Shown here piece by piece: positions 1-5,984 of a stretch of DNA of 10,142 nucleotides. This DNA is from Acidimicrobiia bacterium. GTDB taxonomy: Bacteria; Actinomycetota; Acidimicrobiia; Acidimicrobiales; Ilumatobacteraceae. The notes beneath the pieces were generated by a model, which made no database searches, had not been told where the DNA came from, and saw only the letters and a list, made by a program, of their open reading frames with translations. Positions within the stretch are counted from its first letter, which is position 1. Each line of letters starts with the position of its first letter. The position numbers were made by a program, and so were the translations under genes. Location: assembly GCA_013821025.1 (NCBI GenBank), contig JACDHN010000061.1, positions 1-10,142 on the forward strand. Reading direction: 5' to 3'.

Positions 1-1
1 T

Positions 2-271
2 CTAATCGACGTGCTCGCCTCCAATCCCTCGGTCCTCGGCTCGAGGGGTGATGACCTGCTCTCGGCACTCGAGTCGGTGGCGGACGAGAACAGCGACGAC
101 CAGAGCAAGGCCGCCAGCGAGGCAATCCGAGACCTCGACAAGTGGGTGCGCCAAGGTGAGCTCGACGCCGGAGCGGCGGCAACGACCCGGTCGGTGCTCA
201 CCGAGCTCGCCGACAAGGGCGACAACGGGAACGGGGGTAACGGCGACGACGAGGGCGGCGGGGACGACTGA
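2..271 (+). CDS. C-terminal end of an unrecognised protein (5' truncated)
   Basis: This frame is open from the window edge (L-I-D-V-L-A-S-N-P...) and stops at TGA 269-271, so only the last 89 residues are present. The first ~65 residues look like a small soluble helical domain rich in Asp, Ala and Ser (LGSRGDDLLSALESV, then AIRDLDKWVRQGELD). The end is a low-complexity acidic tail of Gly, Asn and Asp (after ELADKG). There is no membrane segment or catalytic motif in the visible part. Similar helical tails with acidic ends occur on some actinobacterial multidomain proteins, but I do not recognise this one and give no function. The GTG at 11 is probably an internal Val. The next gene starts about 35 bp downstream from its own promoter-like hexamer, so the two need not be one operon. 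Confidence 0.6.
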   Translation, partial: LIDVLASNPSVLGSRGDDLLSALESVADENSDDQSKAASEAIRDLDKWVRQGELDAGAAATTRSVLTELADKGDNGNGGNGDDEGGGDD

Positions 272-292
272 CCGCACGTCGGCGCCGCTCGC

Positions 293-298
293 TACCGT
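293..298 (+). promoter_or_regulatory. Putative -10 hexamer (TACCGT) of the selenoprotein operon
   Basis: TACCGT fits the actinobacterial TANNNT -10 pattern and ends 7 nt before GTG 306. That would place transcription start at or next to the start codon, giving a leaderless mRNA. No convincing -35 is visible. It supports GTG 306 over the in-frame GTG at 297, which overlaps the hexamer itself. Confidence 0.45.
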
Positions 299-305
299 GA
301 GGCCT

Positions 306-1736
306 GTGGCGACCGCGCCGACCACCCAGCTCGTCGCCGTCGTCAAGCGCGAGTGCGAGACGTGCCAGATGGTCACGCCCGTCCTGCGCGAGTTGCACCG
401 TCGCCGCCGGCTCGTCGTCTACACCCAGGACGATCCAGCGTTCCCAGAAGGCGTCTCTGCAATCCATGACGACGACCTGGCCGTCAGCTGGCACCAGCAG
501 ATCGACACGGTGCCCACACTGATCCGCATGGATGGTGACGTTGAGGTCGAACGAGCGGTCGGTTGGTCGCGAGCCGAGTGGGAACGTCTCTCGGGCGTCG
601 ACGGTCTCGCTCCCGACCTGCCGCCGACTCGCCCCGGATGCGGCTCGATGAGCGTCGACCCCGATCGAGTGGACGAGCTGCGGCGGCGCTTCGAGGGCGG
701 CCGGCTGCACTCCCGCCACGTCGAGTTGGCTGACGAAGAGGACGACATCGAGGTCATGTTCCAGCGGGGATGGAGCGATGGCCTTCCGGTCGTGCCGCCC
801 ACCGAGGCGCGGGTGCTGCGCATGCTCGATGGCACGTCTCGCGCTCCCGAAGATGTCGTCGCCACCGTGCCGCCCGACCTCGTGGACGTGACGGTCGAGA
901 AGGTGGCGGTCGCCGCCGTCATGGCCGGGTGCCTGCCCGAGTACCTGCCGTGGGTGATCACGGTTGTCGAGGCGATCTGCACAGACGAGTTCAACATCCA
1001 CGGTGTGCTGGCAACGACCATGCCGGTCGGTCCGGTGATCGTGTGCAACGGTCCCGGCACGCAAGCGATCGGAATGAACGCCGGGGTCAACGCTCTCGGC
1101 CAAGGCAACCGGGCCAATCTCACGATCGGGCGAACCGTGCAGCTCGTCGTGCGCAACGTCGGCGGCGGTCGACCCGGCGAGGTCGACCGGGCCACGCACG
1201 GCAATCCTGGCAAGCTGTCGTTCTGCTTTGCCGAGCACAGCAAGTGGTCCTTCGGCTCGTTGGCCGAGAGCCGCGGTGCGGCGCCGGGAGCCGATGCCGT
1301 GACCGTGTTCGCCGGTGAAGGCCCACGCTGCGTCGTCGATCAGCTCTCGCGCACGCCCGAGAGCCTGGCGTCGAGCATCGCAGCCTGCCTGCGAACGCTG
1401 CACTCCCCCAAGCTGGTGCTGGTGTTCGACGCCATGTTGGTGCTTGGACCCGAGCATGCTCGTGTCTTCAGTGACTCCGGCTGGGACCGAGAGCGCCTGC
1501 TCGCCGAGCTCGATCAGCGCTTGCAGATCCCCGGCACCGAGCTGGTGCGTGGAGCCGCTGGCATCGCCGAGGGCATGCCGGCGGCGTTCGCAGCGCATAC
1601 CCTGCCCAAGTTCCGTGCCGGCGGCCTGCTGTTGGCAGGTGCAGGTGGCGCGGCAGGGCTGTTCTCGGCAATCATCGGGGGTTGGGCCAACGCTGAGATC
1701 GGCAGCCAGCCCGTTACGAGGGAGGTTCGCACATGA
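306..1736 (+). CDS. Thioredoxin-like/UGSC-partner fusion protein
   Basis: The protein has 476 residues. The first ~100 look thioredoxin-like: a beta strand (QLVAVVK) leads to C17-E-T-C20, a redox-type CxxC at the head of a helix, and I66-D-T-V-P70-T-L-I is the expected cis-proline loop, followed by a hydrophobic strand. A linker with P-G-C-G-S (110-114) leads to a large domain starting near residue 148 (VMFQRGWSDGLPVVPPTE). Its conserved-looking blocks are FNIHGVLATTMPVGP (229-243), GMNAGVNALGQGNRAN (256-271), VVRNVGGGRPGEVDR (281-295) and, at the C-terminus, a Gly/Ala-rich hydrophobic stretch (LLLAGAGGAAGLFSAIIGGW). From memory, this large domain is found encoded beside UGSC selenoproteins in actinobacteria; its reaction is unknown. 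GTG 306 is chosen because a TACCGT hexamer sits 7 nt upstream. The stop overlaps the next start as ATGA (1733-1736), so translation is probably coupled. No signal peptide is seen, so it is probably cytoplasmic. Confidence 0.8.
   Translation: MATAPTTQLVAVVKRECETCQMVTPVLRELHRRRRLVVYTQDDPAFPEGVSAIHDDDLAVSWHQQIDTVPTLIRMDGDVEVERAVGWSRAEWERLSGVDGLAPDLPPTRPGCGSMSVDPDRVDELRRRFEGGRLHSRHVELADEEDDIEVMFQRGWSDGLPVVPPTEARVLRMLDGTSRAPEDVVATVPPDLVDVTVEKVAVAAVMAGCLPEYLPWVITVVEAICTDEFNIHGVLATTMPVGPVIVCNGPGTQAIGMNAGVNALGQGNRANLTIGRTVQLVVRNVGGGRPGEVDRATHGNPGKLSFCFAEHSKWSFGSLAESRGAAPGADAVTVFAGEGPRCVVDQLSRTPESLASSIAACLRTLHSPKLVLVFDAMLVLGPEHARVFSDSGWDRERLLAELDQRLQIPGTELVRGAAGIAEGMPAAFAAHTLPKFRAGGLLLAGAGGAAGLFSAIIGGWANAEIGSQPVTREVRT
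1721..1725 (+). promoter_or_regulatory. Strong ribosome binding site for the 32-codon ORF
   Basis: GGAGG lies 7 nt upstream of ATG 1733, inside the 3' end of the preceding gene (the larger core is GAGGGAGG, 1718-1725). It is the best Shine-Dalgarno match in the operon. It points at the micro-ORF and not at the selenoprotein start at 1828, which has no good site of its own. Confidence 0.6.
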
Positions 1737-1831
1737 GAATTCTCGACGCGGCCGCCGAAGCGCCTGGACGCGCCGGCTATGAACTGCCTGCGCAGAACCG
1801 GATCCTCACCCCTGAACGACGCGACCGATGA
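1733..1831 (+). CDS. 32-residue micro-ORF coupling two operon genes
   Basis: This short frame starts MRILDAAAEAP and ends LTPERRDR before TGA 1829-1831. Three things suggest it is translated. A GGAGG site lies 7 nt upstream. Its ATG overlaps the previous stop as ATGA (1733-1736). Its own TGA overlaps the selenoprotein ATG, again as ATGA (1828-1831). It has no membrane segment and no cysteine. Its openings RILDAAAEA and RILTPERR faintly resemble the start of the selenoprotein (RFVLDPTGERR), so it may be a decayed or duplicated N-terminus. Alternatively its job may be only to carry ribosomes to the selenoprotein start. I do not recognise a family. Translation is likely; a functional peptide is uncertain. 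Confidence 0.5.
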   Translation: MRILDAAAEAPGRAGYELPAQNRILTPERRDR

Positions 1832-2376
1832 CCCGTTTCGTGCTCGACCCGACGGGCGAGCGTCGGGTGACCCAGCGCCTGCGCCTCGAGCGGCCGTCAA
1901 CCATCGGCGGCAAGCGCGTCGGTTTGCTCGACATCTCCAAGCCGCGCGGCGACGTGTTCCTCGACCGGCTCGAGTCGCGGCTCAGCGAGGCCGGCGCCCG
2001 CGTCCAGCGCTTCCGCAAGCCGACGTTCACCAAGCCGGCCCCGGTCGACCTGCGCCACGAGATCGCCACCCAGTGCGACGTCATCATCGAGGCGCTCGCC
2101 GATTGAGGCAGTTGTACGTCGTGCAGTGTGCACGACATCAGCGATCTGGAGCTACGAGGCGTGCCCGGCGTATTCGTGGCGTCGGCGGCGTTCGTCGAGG
2201 CGGCCGGCGCCCAAGCGGCATCGCTCGGGTTCTCGGCCATCGCCAGCGTGTTCACGTCCCACCCGATCCAGGATCGTACCGACGACGAGATGCGTGCCTA
2301 CGCCGACGCCGCCTTCGGCGAGATCACCGCCGCCATCACCTCGCTCACAGTTCCGGCGGGTGGGCCGGGAGTGTGA
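1828..2376 (+). CDS. UGSC-family selenoprotein, Sec at TGA 2104-2106
   Basis: The full product is 182 residues if TGA 2104-2106 is read as selenocysteine (U93). Before the TGA: LDPTGERR (6-13), VGLLDISKPRGDVFLDRL (31-48), RKP (63-65), then IIEALAD. After it, in the same frame: U93-G-S-C96-T-S-C99-S-V-H-D, then RGVPGVFVASAAF (110-122), a helix, T-S-H145-P and a C-terminal helix ending at TGA 2374-2376. This order matches what I know of the UGSC (seleno)protein family, named for the motif, in which some members have Cys in place of Sec. U93xxC96 and C96xxC99 look like redox pairs; the substrate is unknown. The start codon has no good ribosome site but overlaps the micro-ORF stop (ATGA), so translation is probably coupled. 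A SECIS-like hairpin follows the TGA. An ordinary ORF reading would split this into a 92-residue protein and an orphan tail. A nonsense mutation is the alternative, but the hairpin and the family motif argue against it. No signal peptide is seen. Confidence 0.88.
2107..2142 (+). promoter_or_regulatory. Bacterial SECIS element (selenocysteine insertion)
   Basis: GTCGTGC (2118-2124) pairs perfectly with GCACGAC (2130-2136), closing the five-base loop AGTGT (2125-2129). The stem starts 11 nt after the TGA, and the loop begins 19 nt after it with a G in its second position. Bacterial SECIS hairpins, recognised by SelB, typically have a loop 16-37 nt from the UGA with a G in one of the first two loop positions, and the E. 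coli fdhF minimal element has the same 11-nt gap. A lower stem is possible (GTTG 2111-2114 with CAGC 2139-2142, plus A2116-T2138), leaving a bulged T2115. The element also codes for the S-C-S-V-H-D part of the motif. Confidence 0.8.
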
Positions 2377-2423
2377 GCGGTGCGGCCGGGATCAGCATCG
2401 TGAGCTCACAGTTCCGGCGGGTG
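2343..2423 (+). repeat. Two perfect 20-bp direct repeats, 61 bp apart
   Basis: GCTCACAGTTCCGGCGGGTG occurs at 2343-2362, coding for the selenoprotein's last residues (S-L-T-V-P-A-G), and again at 2404-2423 in the gap after its stop. The period is 61 bp, so the second copy is out of frame relative to the first. TGTGAGC (2372-2378), which spans the stop codon, can pair with GCTCACA of either copy. This may be a small local duplication or a 3'-end RNA structure. No T-tract follows, so it is not a classic terminator. Confidence 0.6.
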
Positions 2424-2436
2424 CTCGAACGAGTCG

Positions 2437-3600
2437 TCAGGTGAGTCGCTCGATGACGCCGAGCAGGCGACTCACGTCGTCGGGCTCGACGTAGCGCACG
2501 ACACCGGCGCGCACGACGCCGCCTCGATCAGCGAGCCCGAGATGGTCAACGGCCTCGACGGCGTACGAGTGCCCCGCCCACACGGCGATGCGCTCGGCCG
2601 CCAGTGCGGCTGCCACCTCGTCGGGACCGTGTCCCTCGACCGTGAACGCCACGGTGGGCGTGCGTCCTGTGACCGTCGGTGGGCCCCATATCCGCACCCC
2701 GGGAAGCGAAGTAAGCCCGTCGAGCAGCGGAGCGAACACGGCCAGCTCGGCTGCACTGGTCTCGCCCATGCCTTCATCGATGAGGAACCGGGCCGCGGCG
2801 TCCACGCCGGCGATCGCCTCGAAGTTGGGCGTGCCGGTCTCGAACCGGTTGGGGAAGTGGTCGCCCGCCGGGCGCACCTTGGCGATCGGCAGGTCATCGA
2901 TGAGCGCTGGCGACGCGCACAGCACGCCGGCGTGGGGGCCATACCACTTGTAGGGGCTCGTCATCAGCACGTCGCATTCGAGTTCTGCCACGTCGATGTG
3001 CCGGTGCGGCGCCAGGTGCACCGCATCGACGAAGACCATGGCGCCGAAATCGTGGGCGGCGGACACGATCGGGGTCAGGTCGGGCACGGTGCCGAGCAGG
3101 TTGGAGGCGCCGGTGACGGCCACCCACCTCGTGCGTTCGTCGATCAGATCGATCACCACTGCCGGGTGCAGCTCGCCGGTGCCGGCGTCGAACGGCGCCA
3201 GCACATGCTCGGCGCCTGCCTCGTCGCACGCCAGCCGCCAGGGCGTGACGTTGGCGTCGTGGTCGAGGCGCGTGCCAACGACCCGATCGCCCGGACCCAG
3301 TGTGGCGCCCACGGCCCTGGTGAGGGCCAGGGTCATCGTCGTCATGTTGGCTCCGAAGGCGATCATCGATGGCTCGGCACCGAGCAGCTCGGCGACCGTG
3401 GTGCGGGCCTGGCGCATCAGATCGTCGCAGGCGTCGGAACCGGCGAAGCCGCCGCCGCAGTTGGCATTGCGACCGCTCGACGCCCATTGCGTCATGGCGT
3501 CGATCGCCACGTCGACCATCTGCGTGCCTGCCGGGCCGTCGAAGCGGACCCAATCGTCACGCAGTCCTGGAAAGCGATGACGCAGCGAGGTGGCGACCAT
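2437..3600 (-). CDS. Cysteine-desulfurase-like PLP enzyme (class V aminotransferase fold)
   Basis: The protein has 387 residues, the normal size for the family. V191-D-A-V-H195 is the PLP-ring aspartate/histidine block. T-S-P-Y-K218-W-Y-G-P-H carries the Schiff-base lysine. F-E-T-G-T-P-N-F (253-260) and A-V-W-A-G-H-S-Y-A (339-347) complete the pattern of the cysteine-desulfurase-like subfamily typified by Vibrio VC1184. In true desulfurases and selenocysteine lyases a nucleophilic Cys lies near the C-terminal GH block; here the stretch is W-A-G-H-S-Y-A with no Cys, so desulfurase activity is doubtful. The reaction is unknown. The start is ATG 3600; the frame is open to 3777, but that N-terminal extension is Pro/Arg-rich and would overlap the MFS gene. 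A weak CACACT hexamer lies 6 nt upstream. The gene converges on the selenoprotein with a 60-bp gap. A link to selenium is tempting but unproven. Confidence 0.85.
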   Translation of the reverse strand: MVATSLRHRFPGLRDDWVRFDGPAGTQMVDVAIDAMTQWASSGRNANCGGGFAGSDACDDLMRQARTTVAELLGAEPSMIAFGANMTTMTLALTRAVGATLGPGDRVVGTRLDHDANVTPWRLACDEAGAEHVLAPFDAGTGELHPAVVIDLIDERTRWVAVTGASNLLGTVPDLTPIVSAAHDFGAMVFVDAVHLAPHRHIDVAELECDVLMTSPYKWYGPHAGVLCASPALIDDLPIAKVRPAGDHFPNRFETGTPNFEAIAGVDAAARFLIDEGMGETSAAELAVFAPLLDGLTSLPGVRIWGPPTVTGRTPTVAFTVEGHGPDEVAAALAAERIAVWAGHSYAVEAVDHLGLADRGGVVRAGVVRYVEPDDVSRLLGVIERLT

Positions 3601-3606
3601 CGACGA

Positions 3607-3612
3607 AGTGTG
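3607..3612 (-). promoter_or_regulatory. Weak putative -10 for the PLP enzyme
   Basis: On the minus strand CACACT ends 6 nt before ATG 3600. It fits TANNNT only at the A and the last T, but its spacing matches that of better examples in this window. Confidence 0.25.
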
Positions 3613-3705
3613 CCAGCAGCATCGTCGTTCTGTCACTGAGAATCGGGGCGTTCTGCCCGATCGCCACTGACGAAACGGGGGTGGGGTGGGTGCCGGAGGT
3701 GCCCG

Positions 3706-3711
3706 TACCCT
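3706..3711 (+). promoter_or_regulatory. Putative -10 hexamer (TACCCT) for the MFS gene
   Basis: TACCCT ends 6 nt before GTG 3718, so transcription would begin at the G of the start codon (leaderless). It decides the start of the MFS gene. There is no clear -35; the upstream run is G-rich. Confidence 0.5.
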
Positions 3712-3717
3712 GGCGTC

Positions 3718-5142
3718 GTGGCCGGACCGATCGACGAGCAACGCGCAGCGTCCGGCGATGGCGTGCTCGCCCCGCACCGCAAGGCGCTGACGATCGGCAT
3801 GGTGTCGACGGTGACGCTGGTGGCGTTCGAGTCGCTGGCCGTGATCACGATCCTGCCCGACATCGAAGACGACCTCGTCGGCCTCTCGTGGTATGGGTGG
3901 GTGACGTCGGCGTTCTTCCTCGGCACGTTGATCGGCATCGTCGTCGCCGGCGACCAGGCCGACCGCCGCGGCCTCGGACGCCCCTACGTCACCGGATTGT
4001 CCCTGTTCGCGCTCGGCCTCGTGCTGGGTGGCCTCGCCATGTCGATGCCGGTGCTCGTGGCCGCCCGGTTCGTGCAGGGGCTCGGCGCCGGCGTGGTGCC
4101 GGCCATCGGCTACATCGCCATCGGGCGTGTGTACCCCGAGGCACTGCGGCCACGGATGTTCGCCGTTCTGTCGACGGCCTGGGTGGTGCCGGGCATCGCC
4201 GGGCCGGCGCTGGCCGAACGGGTGTCCAACGGACCCGGATGGCGGTGGGTGTTCCTGGGCCTGATCCCGCTCGTGCTGATCGCAGGAACGATCGTCATCC
4301 CCGCCATGCTCGCCGTGCGCTCCGATGACGAGACGCTCGATGCCCCGCCGCGAGGCCGACTGGTTGATGCAGTACTCGTGGCAGGCGGTGCGGCGATGGT
4401 GGTGGGCGCGTTCACGTCGTCGGTATTGCTCGTACCGCTGCTCCTCGCCGGAGGCATCGCCGTCGGCTTCCGCCCGCTGCTACGCCTCACGCCGCCGGGC
4501 ACGTTCCGGGCTGCCTCGGGGCTGCCCGCCGTGATCCTGTCGCGAGGGTTGCTGACGTTCGGGTTCTTCGGCGCCGACACGTTTGTGCCCCACGCCCTGA
4601 CGGACGCCAGGGGCGCTTCGACGGCGTCTGGCAGCATCGCCGTGTCCGCCTCCGTGCTGGGATGGACGAGCGGATCGTGGCTGCAGGAGCGCAAGGTGGC
4701 AACTCTCGGCGAGCGCACACTGATCCGCGCCGGCTACGTGCTGCTGGCGGCCGGCGGCGCCGGGGTGGCCGTCACGGCGGCCACGGTGACGCTGCCGGTG
4801 TGGCTGATCCATGTGTCATGGACGGTCGGCGGCCTCGGCATCGGCATCGCCTACTCGGTGCACTCCCAACTCGTGCTGTCGCGCTCCCGCACTGCCGAGC
4901 TCGGTGCAAGCACATCGGCGCTGCAACTGTGTGACAACCTCGGCGTGGCGCTCGGGGCCGGCGTCACCGGTGCGGTCGTCACGTTCGCCGACGGGCGTTC
5001 GTGGGACCCGGGTAACGGCGTGGCCCTGGCGCTGCTGATCCCCGTGTCAGTGGCGGTCGGCGGTGTGGCACTCTCGACCCGGCTGCCGTCACGAAGACAG
5101 GCGCCGGTCTCCAGGGGTACTGTGCCGTCGCATGGCAACTAA
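3718..5142 (+). CDS. MFS transporter, DHA2-like with about 14 membrane segments
   Basis: The product is a 474-residue integral membrane protein. The N-terminus (to about residue 20) is soluble. The first helix is ALTIGMVSTVTLVAFESLAVITILP (residues 23-47). After helix 2 comes G78-D-Q-A-D-R-R-G-L-G-R-P, a good match to MFS motif A (loop 2-3). A-A-R-F-V-Q-G-L-G-A-G-V-V-P follows in helix 4. I count about 14 hydrophobic segments, typical of proton-driven DHA2-type drug exporters rather than 12-helix carriers. The substrate cannot be read from sequence. The C-terminal tail is short and basic (LPSRRQAPVSRG). The start is GTG 3718, from the TACCCT hexamer 6 nt upstream. Its end overlaps the VOC gene by 11 nt. 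It diverges from the PLP enzyme across a 117-bp gap holding both promoters; no regulator gene is nearby. Confidence 0.85.
   Translation: MAGPIDEQRAASGDGVLAPHRKALTIGMVSTVTLVAFESLAVITILPDIEDDLVGLSWYGWVTSAFFLGTLIGIVVAGDQADRRGLGRPYVTGLSLFALGLVLGGLAMSMPVLVAARFVQGLGAGVVPAIGYIAIGRVYPEALRPRMFAVLSTAWVVPGIAGPALAERVSNGPGWRWVFLGLIPLVLIAGTIVIPAMLAVRSDDETLDAPPRGRLVDAVLVAGGAAMVVGAFTSSVLLVPLLLAGGIAVGFRPLLRLTPPGTFRAASGLPAVILSRGLLTFGFFGADTFVPHALTDARGASTASGSIAVSASVLGWTSGSWLQERKVATLGERTLIRAGYVLLAAGGAGVAVTAATVTLPVWLIHVSWTVGGLGIGIAYSVHSQLVLSRSRTAELGASTSALQLCDNLGVALGAGVTGAVVTFADGRSWDPGNGVALALLIPVSVAVGGVALSTRLPSRRQAPVSRGTVPSHGN
5118..5123 (+). promoter_or_regulatory. Putative -10 hexamer (TACTGT) for the VOC gene
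   Basis: TACTGT lies inside the end of the MFS gene and ends 8 nt before ATG 5132. It suggests the VOC gene can be transcribed on its own as a nearly leaderless message, as well as by read-through from the MFS gene. Confidence 0.4.
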
Positions 5143-5926
5143 CGACTCCTACGAACCCGGCACCCCGTCGTGGGTGGACTACATGGCCGCCGATCTCGAC
5201 GCCGCCAAGACGTTCTACAGCACCATCTTCGGATGGGAACTGGACGACCAGTTCGATCCCGACGGCAACCACATCTATACCGGTGCCACGAAGGATGGCA
5301 AGCGCGTGGCCGGGCTCTTCGCCCAGCCCGGCGAGCTTGCCGATCAGGGCGTGCCACCGATGTGGAACACCTACGTCACCGTCGCCGACGCCGACGCCGC
5401 CATGGAGGCCGTGACCGCCGCCGGTGGATCGGTGATCATGCCGCCGATGGACGTCATGGAACATGGGCGCATGGCGTCGTTCCTCGATCCCACGGGAGCT
5501 GCGTTCTCGACGTGGCAGCCTCGCAACCACAATGGTGCCGAGCTCGTGAACGAGCCCGGCTCGCTGGTATGGAACGAGCTGGTCACGCCCGACATCGCCA
5601 CGGCATCGGAGTTCTACGCCAAGGTGTTCGCCTGGCAGGCCGCCGACAACCCGATGGGCGACGAGGAGTACACCGTGTTCCACCTGGCAGACACGACACC
5701 CGAGCAGGCCATCGCCGGCGGGATGGCGCCGCCGATGCCGCAGATCCCGACGCACTGGTCCGTGTACTTCGGGGTCCAGGACACCGACGCCACGATCGAG
5801 GCGGCCACCGGTGCCGGTGCCCGGCTGATGGGTGAACCTCAGGACTCGCCGTTCGGTCGGACCGCCCATCTGCTCGATCCGCAGGGTGGTGCCTTCGCCA
5901 TCCTCGGCCTCGGCAACTCTTCCTGA
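5132..5926 (+). CDS. Two-domain VOC (glyoxalase-fold) protein, CFP32/Rv0577-like
   Basis: The protein has 264 residues in two vicinal-oxygen-chelate repeats. Domain 1 is about residues 11-130 (G-T-P-S-W-V-D-Y, A-A-K-T-F-Y-S-T-I-F-G-W, F-L-D-P-T-G-A-A-F). Domain 2 is about residues 143-262 (G-S-L-V-W-N-E-L, A-S-E-F-Y-A-K-V-F, H-W-S-V-Y-F-G-V, L-L-D-P-Q-G-G-A-F). Order and motifs resemble from memory Mycobacterium tuberculosis Rv0577 (CFP32) and the Streptomyces 'hydroxylase' relatives. The usual VOC metal ligands are mostly absent: D16 stands where His/Glu is common and domain ends lack Glu; E149 is a possible ligand. An enzyme reaction is therefore not assured, and ligand binding is possible. 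ATG 5132 overlaps the MFS stop by 11 nt and has a TACTGT hexamer 8 nt upstream. The overlap may mean joint expression with the exporter. Confidence 0.82.
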   Translation: MATNDSYEPGTPSWVDYMAADLDAAKTFYSTIFGWELDDQFDPDGNHIYTGATKDGKRVAGLFAQPGELADQGVPPMWNTYVTVADADAAMEAVTAAGGSVIMPPMDVMEHGRMASFLDPTGAAFSTWQPRNHNGAELVNEPGSLVWNELVTPDIATASEFYAKVFAWQAADNPMGDEEYTVFHLADTTPEQAIAGGMAPPMPQIPTHWSVYFGVQDTDATIEAATGAGARLMGEPQDSPFGRTAHLLDPQGGAFAILGLGNSS

Positions 5927-5984
5927 CCCGGCGCCCGATCCCACCAACCCAGTCGAGCGCGTCCAGCGGGGGTGTCGACCCGAG

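Noticed and set aside
198..1598. A 466-codon open frame on the minus strand
   Set aside because: It is antisense to the thioredoxin-fusion gene, with His/Arg/Gly-rich composition typical of GC-rich shadow frames. It has no domain, while the plus-strand protein has clear motifs.
1828..2106. A stand-alone 92-residue protein ending at TGA 2104-2106, with a separate 82-residue gene from GTG 2128
   Set aside because: The two halves are in one frame, the TGA sits at the U of the UGSC motif, a SECIS-like hairpin follows, and GTG 2128 lies inside the hairpin loop with no ribosome site.
3601..3777. N-terminal extension of the PLP enzyme to 3777
   Set aside because: The extra 59 residues are Arg/Pro-rich, unlike the family, and would overlap the MFS gene. 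ATG 3600 gives a family-like N-terminus.
5832..5984. Start of the LOG-like gene at 5832
   Set aside because: It would overlap the VOC gene by 95 bp, and the added residues are the VOC gene read in another frame.
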